64,000 bases of DNA from Diprion similis (taxonomy: Eukaryota > Arthropoda > Insecta > Hymenoptera > Diprionidae): the NCBI RefSeq assembly GCF_021155765.1, contig NC_060106.1, forward strand, positions 8,935,501-8,999,500, read 5' to 3'. Made by a program: the position numbers and the translations under genes. Positions 1-13,390 of this stretch are shown here, in pieces (the stretch's first letter is position 1; each line of letters opens with the position of its first letter). Below the pieces are notes generated by a model. It had not been told where the DNA came from. It saw only the letters and a program-made list of their open reading frames with translations, and searched no databases.

Positions 1-735
1 CGAATGTAAGATAAAAGTGCCCGATCGATAATAGGTGAAAACCCTGGTTAGACTCAGGTGCGTCCTGTGCTTCTCGAAGCGCCATGGGTGTGGATAGGAA
101 AAGAGCATTTAACCCCTCCTGACTGTAAAGGCTAGGGCATCGACTTCACCACCATTGAAAGGGGCACACGCTAAAAATTGGGGCTGCGCGGCACAGTGCA
201 GCGCAGTGCACCCCTAATTCTGACCAGCACCTATGATGGCGGTCATCACCCTCGAGGTTGGCACTGCGGGGTGAGGGGAGCCCAATGCGACGTGGATTGA
301 AGGTATATTTTGTCGCGAATAAAAAGAGTGAAAACCTCCGCACTTTGAGCGATTCCTTGGTTCAGCGTTCCCCGGTTTATCGAAGCTTTAGCAGTAGCTT
401 CTAAGGAGTGAACCAACTGTAGCGTCGTATGGCTAGAGTATTCGGTCGACTCGGAGCCGGGTCGCTGCACCGGTGAAGAACATCTGCCGATTCTAGGCCT
501 AGAGTAGTAGGTATACCTTATATCGGCGCGTGGCCCGGAGCCAATCAGAGCGAGGGTATTGTCTTCTTCGGAGAGCAAACGTCGGGACAAAAGGATGTCC
601 TGCGGGAGGACCTGATTTTAATCTTTACTTTGGGTGCATGTGTACCAACGACTCTATACATACAGAAACAGATGGGGCTTGAAGACCCGGTGAAGCGGCC
701 CTCCTCTCCTCCTGCCTCAAGAGAGAAATCAAGAG

Positions 736-778
<43 letters not shown>

Positions 779-1500
779 AGCCATCGGAACAGAGCAGGAG
801 TAGACCAGCCGGCGGAAGACGAAAAAGAAGAAGAAGAATTGGCAGAGTAAAACAGTGGAGTAGGTTCATTTCCGCCAAATGAGCTGCAAGAGGGTGGAAA
901 GGTACAACAGCTCCTGAGGGGTTGCCGGGGTGCTAAGGTGAGGGAGGTCCAACGCCGGACACTAATAGGGGATGATCGTCCTGGCAACACCCGTAGTTAA
1001 CGCAATGGATTGGCGGCCCGGATCGGGACTCGGGCAAGCCAGCCTCCATGCTGTTAACCAGCCGCGGAAATGTAACAGAACTTTTACAAGTCGCAGGTGA
1101 TCACAATTCGAGCTTATCCGTGGGTGTTGCTGGATCCTGACGATGTAGGATCACGATTGCTGGAGAGGGAATTGAAACGGCCTCATGATCGTCAAAGATT
1201 GGATCCATGACCGGTGATTAGACTCGAGAAATCGGTCCTGGCAACACATGAAGGATCAATATGGCACCGATACAACGCCGCAGCCTATTTCGAATGTATA
1301 CGTTACATCCAGTTGGTGGGCTGCTAATTCATTGCGTCGAGCGCGTAAGCCATCTAAGGAAGTCACGGAATCCCCTAACAAATCTCAGTCTCGAGTCGCC
1401 TAAGAATCAGCTAATCCACCCCGGGTGATCCGAGTGACGTCCCTTGGCTTCTGAACCTTTTCTTTGCCGCCTTTAAGCCTTGTCCCTCGATGAATAGGAG
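1..1500. other. GC-rich complex stretch, no gene recognised (transposon- or UTR-like)
   Basis: Clearly richer in G+C than the surroundings and free of long open frames. It contains a 40-nt (GA)n tract and a short repeated phrase, TCCTGGCAACAC, near 978-992 and again near 1236-1247. The texture resembles the untranslated part of a non-LTR retrotransposon, but no coding remnant proves this. Confidence 0.3.
738..778. repeat. (GA)n microsatellite
   Basis: About 20 uninterrupted GA units. Confidence 0.95.
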
Positions 1501-2183
1501 GTGCAGTTTCACCTTTCCAATTTCACGAATTCCTTCCGTGATCCGCCGTGTCGCGTGCCCCGAATTCTCCTTCGACTTCGACGATCCTGCACACCACTGA
1601 TTTCATTCTATCGCGATCATGAAGCAGTTTTGGTGTACCAACTGAATGCAGGTGTAAGAATTCGATACGTTAACCGACGACTATTATCACCATGATTTCG
1701 GTAAATAAAAATTCGATTCATCATCACGTGATACTATCAAAGTACTTCTTGCTGCACTGAACCACCGTGCAGAACTCAGCCGTTTGTCAGCGAGTACAAT
1801 CTTGTTGGCAAAATCTTCCCGGCATATACGTACCTCTGCACATTCATCGTACCTTCACGTATGGACGTACAGCTCATCTTTCTCTGCCCTCTCCTTCCGT
1901 CCCCGTTTCCCTCTCTTCCCCTCGGTCCTTCCTTCGCATTACTTATTTCTAGGTCTCCGAACAGCTGCCTGGAATTTTAAATACCAACGTCACCACATGT
2001 TCCAAAAGTCAGCGCTGTATGTGCATACATGTTCTTTTTTATTTTTTTCTCGTCGTTTTCTTTATTATCATTATTACTATTCCTCCCTTCCGATTATTCT
2101 TCCCGCTCCACGATTGGTCGATTCTTGGGAAGGGCACGCTTCTTCCGGCAACTGACTGACGAAGAAATCAACGTCTGCATTCT

Positions 2184-2202
2184 CCCCCCCCCCCCCCCCC
2201 CC
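2184..2202. repeat. Poly-C tract
   Basis: Nineteen consecutive C residues, an assembly-error-prone homopolymer. Confidence 0.9.
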
Positions 2203-2837
2203 GTACTCATTTTAATTTTCACTCTTATGCCGATAAGTCCGGCGACGAAAAGGCACCGATCAGACGCAGCTCGACGTCCAGCTCACGAGCTTACCTAACG
2301 AGTGCGGCCAAGGGATGGAAGGTGGGCGCCAGCCTTGAACGACATCGTTCGCTACATCGTGTCACATCTGGAGTCTATGCGACTACGTATATCCGTGCAT
2401 TATAGGTGCACGTATAGTCCATTGCACAGGGTGCATGGCAACGGTGTGCGGTGATCAAGGCGTCTCGCGCAGCTCCGCCTGCATCAGCAGCGTGCGTTAC
2501 ATATGTGTCGAGGAAATGGGAACAGATGCGGAGGAAGTTGGTGTGAATTATTATTGTTTTGGGATTTGACGCTTAGTCCTCGATATATTTACGAGCAGAA
2601 TCCCTCCAGCTCCTGCAGGAAACGGTCGAGAAGGATTTCAATTTTTAAAATGGCTTGGTAACGCTCTTTAATTGCATCCCCAGATTCACCTTCTCACACA
2701 CCTCGCAGGGTAGCTGGTATTGTCGTCTGAAAAAACTGGAATATCGAGTGATTCCATCAGGGTGAGAATGGAAGCTCTTGTCAAATCGTTCAACGAATTT
2801 CACTTCTTTTTGTTTTCCATTCATTTTTTTCCTTATC

Positions 2838-2838
<1 letters not shown>

Positions 2839-2869
<31 letters not shown>

Positions 2870-2870
2870 T
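2839..2870. repeat. (TTTC)n microsatellite
   Basis: About eight tandem TTTC units. Confidence 0.9.
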
Positions 2871-2960
2871 GACGCCAGAGAAATTTACCGGTCGATGGAA
2901 TTGCAAAGTCAAATTCTTACCCGACGGTGAACAAAAGGTACGTACAATATATATGTATAC

Positions 2961-2961
2961 C

Positions 2962-3001
<40 letters not shown>

Positions 3002-3007
3002 TATATA
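2961..3007. repeat. (TA)n microsatellite
   Basis: Nearly pure TA run with a few interruptions. Confidence 0.9.
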
Positions 3008-5892
3008 TCCGCAAATCGAGTTCCTTACACACTGGTCCGCCTTTCCTCGTCTCTGCTTGTACGCAGGCATACCTACACTACTTCTCCCGAATCCCAGGAG
3101 GTATAGAATCGATAGGAGCTTAAAGTGAACGGACTGTAGGACATCTGTACCTGGTCTGCAGGTACGTGTGCACTAAGCTTTATCCCTAGGAAACTGTGTG
3201 GACCAAGACCGTCTTGTGTTAGCACACCGCCAAACAGTCTTTTGTTACGCTTACGTGAATCTGTATCCTTCGTCCTATATACCTATGCGTATACATATGT
3301 AATGGTGAATAAATCCCGCGCAGGTCCTGCACCGCTCTTCGAAAAAGAATCGTGCCTTCGCGGACGACGACGAAAACCGGGTTCCTCGGAGACCGTACTT
3401 CTCGTTCCCACACATATCCATCCCAAGTATAATATAATAATACGAGAAACGGTGTACATTTCAACCAGGAATCCACTACGGGAATGTATTCTCTTGGGTT
3501 CGTAATTTCGTGTAATAGATTATAGGAAGAACCTATCTTCACGACATTCAGCGTATAGTCAATTACGAGTTCCAGGTTCTCGAGACTAAATTCTTCCGTT
3601 TCCAATGTAAGAAACTTATAAACATTGCTGCTGCTTTCATTGATTTACTTTCATACTTACTATGTGTTAGTCTAATGTATCCTAATGAAGTTACAGAGGA
3701 GGTCAAGGACCGTTTTCACCCGCACAGATAAGTCAAGACATCAAAAGCACATGTTTCGACAAAGGAGTAGGGAAAAACAGTGCTGACCTTACCCATTTGA
3801 CAAGTCTAGAAATAAATTATAACCAAACAATTTTGCTCGAAATAGTTAAAAACCAAGATCAGATATTGTCAAATTGGCATCGTAGGCGTGGTTTAAAACA
3901 GTTCGTAATAAAAATTTTGTACACCAATAAGATAAAATATAGGCTGAATCACGTACAATTTGGTACGTGCAAGCAAGTTTAAAAAATTTCCCGAAGATTT
4001 CAGATTTCTCATGTTAAAAATTTCAAATTCCAAATCCATTTCGTTATAAAGTTTAACAATCTCGACGCGGCAGTACGTACCTCATTTGGCGTCACCTATT
4101 CAGTCGTGATTCGAACAGTTCTGTTTTTCCCCTTGTGTTCGCATTCTAAAGAGAATGAGCCAGGCATTCGCCGCGTTATCGTTACATCGTGCGTAGGTGT
4201 GTGTGACTGTGGACTACACTCAAGCACTTCACGTCAAGGCCAGAAGAACCCTTTGAAGGGCTGTATACTCCTTTGGGGGAATCGCCCGATCCATAGAAAC
4301 TTCATGACCGTCACGTATGAATTCATATTTCAGTATCTGCGTCGATTTCGAGTACACGAAAGAGTCGTGAACATATCGCAAAAAGAATGCTTTACAAGGA
4401 TCACCGTTTTACACATATATTTCCGGTCTACGGAAGCGCAAAAAGTCGCTGTATATGCCAGATAAATTTCAAAAAATAATCACACAAAACATCGTGATTC
4501 TTTAATAAAGTTTGGATGCATTAGAGACTAAGCTCTTAAAAACGTCTATTTCAACATCTAGAAATGAATAATAGCAGAGCTTCCGTCAACTCTGTAGTTT
4601 GGAACCCCCTTGATTTGGGTAAAAGAATAAATCAACATCAATATTCGCTTCGAAAACTGAGTACGAAAATTTCAGTGGCAAACGCCCCGGTTTATCCCGG
4701 ACAAAATTTTGATACGGCAATTCCATTTGATATAGGGTATGTGAACCTGACCTTGAATCGAGCGGAATTAACTCGAAAATTGAAGTTTCAACCACGCGTG
4801 AAAGCTCGAAGCCAACCCTCGCGGCTGTCCAAGAGGGCATTAATTGCGTCACGTTGAAAACGGGGAATCGTTGGTAAATGGATTCGTCAAAATAAAAGTA
4901 TGAAAATAAAGCTGAAATCAAAAAGGAAAAAAACCGATTATTTGAATAAATAGAGACTGACCGATAATCGCGACATTAGACCTTGCCGTGAAGTTACAAA
5001 TAATTATACAAATGTTGATGCTGAAAAGATCGATCGATTTCTTAGACTAGAACTGGTGACGGTTAAATAATAGAATGAAGAAGAGAAGAGAGAAGATGAA
5101 CGTACAATAACATGTTTAAAATATCGGATTTTCCAATGGCTGAAAATCTAATTCGTAGATTTTCAAAACATAGAAAAGCAAAGTATATTCAACATTTATA
5201 AGGGCCACAGTACAGAAGGTCCAAAAATCACTATAATTTTCGCATTCCACATTTTACTTTTGTAAATTTTGATTTTTCTATACCTCAAAATTCCGCATAC
5301 TGAAACCTGACCTAATAAATTTTGACATTGTGATCCTCCCAGTGTGCAACGGTTCTATTTTGTAATCCGGACTCTTAATACTTTAAGCTTGTTCTTTGAA
5401 CAATCGTGCGTGATCAATTTATCCGCGTCAAACAGATCCTGTTCAAAATTTCATCAACTTTTTACAATAATTTTTTTTTTATTTATTTTTTTTCTTTCTC
5501 CTCCACAATTTTCATCTCTGTTCAAATACAGTTTTAATCACTGGGTAACCGTGAGGCAAAAATTCATTTGTGAAATGGCAAGGATAAAAAGTAAGGGGGA
5601 AAAAAAAACGAGATAGAGAGAGAAAATCAAAAACAAAAATTTCAATTCACCCGACGATTCGCGAAAAATTTGACGAGCAAGAAAACGTGTTCATCCATAT
5701 CCCGAATGTCGTGTAAAAGTTATACCGCAGGCAGTATGTGGGCCGCATGCGGGGTTGATTGGGTCGTGGTCGTACGCACGACGCACCACGCGTACGTCTA
5801 TATACGTGACGCGTATGCGTGTGCAGCTATTGCGACGAGGGGGTAAACGCGTTCGTGTTACGGTGCTCTTCGGGGTGCTCGCTCTTCCCCTC

Positions 5893-5923
5893 GCCCCTCA
5901 CCCCTCACCCCTCACCCCTCACC
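5893..5923. repeat. (CCCCTCA)n minisatellite
   Basis: Four or more 7-bp units in the CpG-rich island. Confidence 0.85.
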
Positions 5924-6026
5924 AGCGCCCCTTCCATCTCGTCGCTCCGTCCTCGTCTACGCACTCCACCGAGCCACGCACTCTACGCACCGCACCGGGA
6001 GTCTGCGATCAATGCGTGGCACTGCG

Positions 6027-6040
6027 GTTGCCATGACAAC
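6027..6040. promoter_or_regulatory. RFX X-box motif
   Basis: GTTGCCATGACAAC fits the palindromic X-box bound by RFX-family winged-helix factors (half-sites GTTGCC and its near complement). In animals such sites often lie close upstream of ciliary genes. No ciliary gene was found nearby, so the target is unknown. Confidence 0.5.
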
Positions 6041-6179
6041 CGCGCGCTCGAAAAGCTAGGCTTCGAGCGAAGGAGAGCAGAGAGCGAGAGCGCCTCGAAA
6101 CGAAACGCACGCACGAAGCGCACCGACGCGACGCAGCGCGACGCACCGCGAAACGCGGATCGTAGGAAGAGGACGGATG

Positions 6180-6210
6180 ACGGAAGGACGGAAGGACGGA
6201 AGGACGGAAG
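6180..6210. repeat. (GGACGGAA)n minisatellite
   Basis: About four 8-bp units, beside the X-box island. Confidence 0.85.
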
Positions 6211-6667
6211 GCAGGCCTGCCCTACGAACCGACGACGGGCCGGCCAACGGAACGGAACGAATCGACCGTTGCGGAAAGTGAAGCGAAGCGCAGTCGGAGC
6301 TCCGCGCGCGATCGATCCTCTCTCTCCCAACTTTCACGCGCAAACACAAACACGTGGCCGCATGTGCGTGCGTGGGCCGCGTCATCGGACTAGGGTTTAG
6401 TAAACAGCCGAAAAGTTTTCCCCCGACGTTATACGTACACGCACGTATGTATATACGTACACGTACGTACAACCTCGTACCCTTGTATGACGCTGCGATT
6501 TTCTTCCTACTCGCACTGCCCAGCTGCCCACCTTTCCAAACACGCAGAGTTCGCGTACCTCTGCCGCCTTCATTCTCTTTTTCTTTTTCTTCTTCTTCTT
6601 GTTCTTCTTCTTCCGCCGCCTCTTCGTGCATTTCTCACCACGCCACCAACTTCGTTGCTTCGGATGC

Positions 6668-6693
6668 TGTTGTTGTTGTTGTTGTTGTTGTTT
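6668..6693. repeat. (GTT)n microsatellite
   Basis: About eight GTT units. Confidence 0.9.
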
Positions 6694-6720
6694 CGGAAAC
6701 CAGGCCGAATCGATGATCAG

Positions 6721-9700
6721 GTATCCATAAGAAAATACTGTAGTTAGGCTTTACCGACTGCCTAAAATGGCATTTATTTTCACTATGTATTATCAAAGTT
6801 TTAAGCATCACTTATGTAAAATTTTGCAATTCTACATCCAATGCTGTGCGGAAATATCCAAATACTAGCTATATTGTTTCGTCTTAGAATAACACCAGAA
6901 AATATATTCCAGTAATAAGTAGAAATTTAGCATTCTTGGTATTGGCGATGGATAAAAGAAAACTTTTTCTTTAATTTATATATAGCAATGCAAAGCTTGT
7001 GGAATTGCGCTGACTGCGGGATTTTCACGTCAGTGACGCGTAAGCTTTGATAATACTTTGGAATTTGAACTGCTATAAGAAACCAGTATCTATCTATGCG
7101 TTAAATTTTATATGTCCTGTGAAGTACATGAAATCCTCGAGTGGAGACGTTTTTGTGGAGAAGCAGAAGAGAATCTTTTATATCGCTAAGAAAATATCGT
7201 TTCGATTGCAATTTACCCAATATCGTCTTTTGTAATGTCGTAAAACCTATCCCAAGGATTTTCGAACTGTGTTCCGGGAAAATGAAATCCGTAAAATTTT
7301 CCCACTTTTCCCGGTACCGTTAAAAGTAAAAATCGAGAGAAATTGAGTATTAGAATTTATTCAACGTATGCCTTAATCTCCGTCAAGGAAACAATTCTTC
7401 CTGCCAGTTTCCAACGGCGTAGAATCATGTCGACTTTTCTGTCGTGTTCCAACTACTCGAAACCCTTTCCCAGATTATTTTTTTGCACCCTTTGTTCCGA
7501 TACTTTTATTTATCTCCTTCTTCGAATACGCTTCGAAATTGAAACCAGACCGTTTGGCTTTAGCGTCGTGAGTTGGGAAGGGAGCGGCAAGGACTTGACT
7601 ACCGGCTTATCGGCGGTAAAACTGCTGCACCCAAGAAATTTCGGATCACGTGGTATATCCAGGATTCTTAGTAAATCAAATTCTATTCGTGAATTTCAAC
7701 GCGTTAACATTGACTAATTTCAATTTTTCATTTGAATACTCAACTACTTACACCGGGATAAAATGAGTGAAACTAAAGCTTACATTACAGTTTGTTCGAA
7801 GTGTATCAAGGAGGTGATCTTCGAACGTGACACGCTGAGCTAAAGTTGAAAAAAGTTTTGGTAAGAAAAAAGGAATGAAAAGAAAAGGAAAAATAAGAAA
7901 AAGGAGGAGAGGAAAAAAAGGCAAATAAAGGACGAGAGCGGGAAGCAAAGAAAAAACGTAACGGAAAGACAAAAAGACGGGAGAGAAAAAAAAAGGAGAA
8001 ATCTTCTTTTAGTCGGAGCGAACTCCGAGTCTAAAGTTCTTCTTATAATTTTTTTTTTTTTTTTTTCGTTCTTGTTCTCTTCTTTTTTTGCGGGGGCTCT
8101 TTACCCCGGCATCTCCCATTTCGGTCCTGCAGGGTGCCGGGCGTGCGGGTGCTTCGTTCCTTATCGCGCACGACATTTGCTTTATTGTTATGGTTGAACA
8201 TTTTCGGGAACGTTAGTAGCGTCTGTTTATGCGCCGGCGGCTTCGCGGAAGTAACGAAATATTTCCCGACACACCCCGCGCGAAATGCGAGCAACAGATT
8301 CGCGCGATTTTCGGCCTCGTCAAAGTCATCTTCCTTCCAACCCTACTTCTAGTCTTCTTAATATACGCGGAATCGCATGCGGGAAGCTGATTCAAATTCG
8401 TGTTCCTTGGTCGGACCATCACCTGAATTTCGGCGTCGTACAAAATCACGAAACTCTACGTTAAACCTGAACGAAAGGTTTTATAACTTTGACAAATTGT
8501 GAAATGACACATCCTGACACGCTGGAATTATTTTCTGCACAAATTTCACTTTTGACACATTTATTGTGTTAATTTCTTAATTTTTTGATTTTTTTCACAC
8601 AAAAAAAAAAATATTCTCGAAGAGTGCTGTAATACTACGTTTTTTCAATTTGTTGGAAGAATAGCGTTTTTGTTTATTCTGTTAGTTTGTGCTCTTTTTA
8701 CAAGTGCTAATGTATGAGTTTAATATTTAAAATGCCTGAGCGCTGCGCTGCCAGCTGTTGCAACACGTACCAACCAATAAATTATGAACTTCGTAAAAAT
8801 CACGGGATTTTTTTTGCAAAAATATGCGACAGATATTCAGAAAGCCATTAATTAGGCTCACGAGAAGAAGAAAAATAAAAATCAGTGCCTGTACGAATGT
8901 CCGAGTATTATTTCCCCGAGCAAAAGCTAATTTTTCGCTAAGCCAATTCATCAAAATTATCCGCGACGCAATTCCAATTCTATTTTACTCACAATTAGCT
9001 GACTTTCAGTTTACTTCAAATTTTCTAGTAACTTTTCGCAATTCTCATCACGATGGATTTCTCTACGAATAATCTCACCCCTTCTTCACCTAGATGGTAA
9101 TGCCTATTACCTACACTGTACAACCCTTATACCTTATACCTACCTACCCTCGATTATTTCCAGGGTTAATCAGTCGCTCTCAGATGCAAGATGTGGTAAC
9201 GCCGAAACCAGTGTTACGCAGGATTATCACACCACAGGGTATATGGCACATAAGAATTCACCGCGTTACGCAATCGCAATCCTTTGTGATCCTCCGGTGG
9301 CTGCAGATCGAGTGTTGCGAGCACCTTACATTCTTCGGTTACGGGACCGATCGACGTAATCGCGGAACGCGAAAGTTTCCTTGGATTTCTTTACCCTTTG
9401 ACGTCGCTTCACTGCTCCAACGAGCCGTTTGTTTGCGTACCTCCTCGCATATACGTCATTCCTGCCGACGACGTTACGTTGTGATGTAACGATTACTCCT
9501 CGATAAGAAATGATGATACGCGCATTACGTTACACCTAATTACGTTACCGGTGTCGCCAATATTTCGTTTTCCTATTACATGACGATTAAGGGGTTACCA
9601 GACCAGCGACCCAGACGCTATTCACCCTGAAACTGATCTAAGTCCTTGTGCTCTTCCTCTGGACGTTAAATAATTTATTATAATGCTCGAGAGGAAAGTA

Positions 9701-12700
9701 TCCGAGGTCTACCTTACCGATTTTACTTTATGCTGTGATGTAGGTGTTTCATTGTATATCAAAAAATATTAAGAGACGAAAACCCCCTTAAGGTTGACCC
9801 CCAAAAAATATGGAATGCAACCCCTGAGGGTAAAAATACTGCGCATATTATCGAATGTTGACAGTGAATAATATTCAATCGACTTCATCAAAAAATATTA
9901 CGTCATTCTTGAAAAGTTTCAAGATTTCGATTTCTCAAGGTTGACTCAACTGTAGGGGTAGTTTTTTCTACACCCTTAATCGGCCAAATTGGTACGTAAA
10001 GAAAAGTACCTGACCAATGGTTTTTAATTGGCTCAAGTCCATTATCGGCTGCATCTTTTGGAACAGACAGTAAAATTTTATAAACAATATTACTAAAATT
10101 TTGTATCCCCTTATTCGTTTTTTCGATATTTTTTCCGATCGAATGGTTCGATCTACAAGATTTAGTTATTCTTTGTCAATGTAAAAAATTGGAGCGTTTT
10201 AAATCTTACTTTGACTTCTCTGATTCTGAGCTTCAATATTTGATAAGTGAATTTACAAAATAAAAACGAGTTCGAAAGCACCACCAAGAAATTTCTGAGA
10301 TATCGAGATACGTGGGCGAAGAAACTGCCAAAAAAATTTACCGAATCGTATTGCGAGTATTCGAGACACGATACCTTATAAAAATCTTGACACTTTATCA
10401 TACCTTATAAATAAAAACAATCTTCAGTGCCAATTTTCGACTTTGTAGAATTCATGTATTCCACCGAATTCTCCCCCTTCGAATACCCCTCAGTCGATCT
10501 CGTCTCTATTCCGGTCAGAATGATCGGACAAGGCATCCGGTACTCGGGATAAAAATGTACAAAAAAGAAGAAGTAAACAAACGTCTCAAAATCCGACCAA
10601 CAATTTTCGTTCACAATATATCGCCACCTATAATCCAAAGTCTCAGAATCGGTGATTATTTTTAGTTAATTTGTTTTCTACCAGTTTTGGTGACTTGATC
10701 CATTTTTTGAAAATCATCGATACAGGCTTATACAAAAACAGAAAACGGCGGTAAAAAAATTAAAGACACAAAGAAAAGCCGGCAGCTTTTCAAGACGAAA
10801 ATTTTCCACTCCTTCGGCTATACATTCATTCGGCAGGTGATAAAACCGGCGGCATTGCTGGACGATCGCGTGACTGCACGTCGATTTAGCACATATGGCA
10901 AATTCTAACGTGGAATGAACGTCGAAAGGTCAGTAGCCTGGGGTCTACCCGAGTACGGGATGCCGTGCGATGCTAATGGGCCGGTGGGGGGTCATCCCTC
11001 GGGTCGGGGCAGGTCCGGGTGGGTCGGAACCAAGCAAGACGTTGACCCAGCCGAGACAAGGGCAAGGGTTTATGGAATTGCGACCCGGCGCTAAACCGTA
11101 AACTTGACCTATCTAACAGCTCTCGGGGGTTCCTATCACGCTCGGAATCCTCGATTAGAAACATCGTGTTACGATCAATTAGTTATCCGGTTATCCCGCC
11201 GAAAGCACTTGTCTTATTCCCCACATTCGGTTCTTCTGCATTTCGGGTTTCTTGCGGTATACCGTACTCAGTAATCCTAGGAAGCCTCGTTGCGTGTATA
11301 CGAGAAATTGATGTGAAAAAGATTTTAGCAAGATTTTATGACCTGTAACTTATTCCAATACATTATTTTTTTCGCAAAAATGAAATATATGTTTTATGTT
11401 TCTTCCGATTCGAGTCTTAAAATTCTTATATTAAGAAATCGATGATGTAACAACATTACGTTGAGGTGAGATGGATGATTGACTAATTTGGAACAAAATT
11501 TGTCTGCACGACGGCGAATTTAAATTCTACGGTATGAAAATCTACTGGTTACGGGTAATCACGTAGCTTTTCACAACGAAGTAACTATACTTGACGGATC
11601 GCATCGACGACTCGCCGTCGACCATCCAGAGTTTGGATATATGCGCAACGTAACCTGTGAGAATGACTGAAAATAATCGGTTTTCGATAAATAATTTAAT
11701 GGAGTATAATCGAATATTTTTCAAACTCGATTAACCGACCGACTCGATTATTTTCCCTCACAATCAGTTTTCGGTTTTTACTCCAATGAACAATGCAATA
11801 CAATATCAATTTATGTGATCAAAATATCAATTCTTATCATTGTCTTTCTTACTAAGTGCTTATGTGATACAATAAGTGAAAGATAAACAAATATTTTCAT
11901 TCAAAATTGAAAAACATTTTCAATGAAACTATAAATCATCAAAATCTTTCTCCCCTATCAAGACTCCGTGCTGAAATTCACAAAATTTTGCTTTCATACG
12001 CACCGTTTCAAAGATTCAATTTATTATTACCGATTCAATCAAGTCGTGTTCGATTAATTTTTTGGACTCGATTAATCGATGCATTGATTATTTCTAGCTC
12101 AGTAGCCATCGCTAGTAACTTGCCCGCCGATACTGGAGGCATCGGACACGCCGATGGATCGACGAGCGAGTGAACGAGCGAACGAATGGACGGGTTAGGT
12201 TCGAGATTAAAAGGAAGTCATCCCCCTTTCCCCGGCGCCCGTTCGTCCCCCCTCCATCAATCACAATTATATCCTCTCTCTCCCCTTCGCTACGATCGTT
12301 CATAATTACTGCTCCTCGTGACTTTATCCAAGCGCTGCAGCAGTCCGGACGGGTTGAGAGCAAAGGAAAAAGACAAAAAGGAAAATTACACCACCGCCAT
12401 TCGCAAAGTGATTGTTGGTCGGGGTTTCTTTAACCCTCTGACTCGAAATTTTTCCGCCTTCGAATTCTACTCTCGCGACCTTCCTTCTATGCTGCCGAAT
12501 TTCTCACTTGGTTCTTCGTTTTTCTTGCGTGCTCCTCGCTCCTTTTTCTTCCGAATCGCGCCCGCTCGTCTCGCGGGTCCACGACCTCGTCATGACGGAG
12601 CCAACAAACGCGTCGGGACAATATGGGTCACAGGAGTTTTCCCGTGTAGCTATATTTTCACCCGGTTCAATCCTCTTCCTTCAGCTTGTATAAGACAGTG

Positions 12701-13390
12701 CACGAATGTGGTGAAAATATGAAAAATAATATAATAATATGCGTTCCAAATTTCCATCCAGCCCTTCCGAACATCCCTTCGAGAAGATTGGTTGGCCAAA
12801 AATTGACACCGGATCAATTTTAGTAATATATAGTCGTACGGCGAGCATTTATAAAAGTTCATTTCAAAGCGCTTCAAAAAAGTTCAAAATCTGCTGGATT
12901 CGTACGATTTCATATATACGTTGAACCATTTTATTTAACGAAAAAAAACTGTTTCACTATTCGCCAAGTGATTGACACAGATTTTTTTTCTCCTCAGTAT
13001 AGTCGATTCAATACTGCCTGCTGATGATAATCAGTCCCGCGGGTTCAATATTGTTAAATGAAAAGTTCAAAAATGCCAACACGATAGCGAAACAGTCTTC
13101 TACTAATTTTATCGACGATATAGTTTTTTAAAAAGCCTCTTGAGAATGTAATGCCTAAAATCAGAATAAAACGTTAAGAGTAATTATGATTGCCGAATTC
13201 ATGATTTAAAAATTTCAGGAGGTCCACTTTGCCCCGAATTTTTTGAGATATAAAAAATTTTAAGGGGCCGATTTTGCCTAAATGACATGGAACGAATCCA
13301 TTACATTTTAAACTATTCGAAGTATTGTGAAATAAAACATCGACATACTCTTCGTCGCCAACTCCGTTATCTTCTACTTTTATACGCTTA
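6721..13390. other. Non-coding, no gene recognised
   Basis: AT-rich with patches of higher GC at 8080-8290, 10900-11120 and 12100-12650. The frames present are short and look accidental. A repeated phrase TCAAAAAATATTA occurs near 9759 and 9890. No RNA gene or complete mobile element could be identified. Confidence 0.45.

Larger units (their letters stand above)
1501..5750. other. Non-coding, no gene recognised
   Basis: Mixed composition with several simple repeats: poly-C at 2184-2202, TTTC repeats at 2839-2870 and TA repeats at 2961-3007. The short frames show no family features. Confidence 0.5.
5751..6720. promoter_or_regulatory. CpG-rich island, possible promoter/5' UTR of an unidentified gene
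   Basis: Abruptly GC- and CpG-rich compared with its flanks. It holds short tandem repeats (CCCCTCA at 5893-5923, GGACGGAA at 6180-6210, GTT at 6668-6693) and a perfect RFX X-box at 6027-6040. The overlapping open frames on both strands follow from composition. It may be the first non-coding exon or promoter of a gene whose exons lie outside the window. The direction is unknown. Confidence 0.4.

Noticed and set aside
545..784. Ser/Leu-repeat open frame on the minus strand
   Set aside because: It is the translation of the (GA)n microsatellite and has no domain features.
5755..6747. Several overlapping frames of 80-190 codons on both strands
   Set aside because: They arise from GC-rich tandem repeats, give Arg/Ser/Pro-rich low-complexity proteins, and conflict with each other.
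13218..13280. Imperfect palindrome with TTTGCCCC/GGGGCCGA blocks
   Set aside because: Could be a transposon end, but no partner end could be located.
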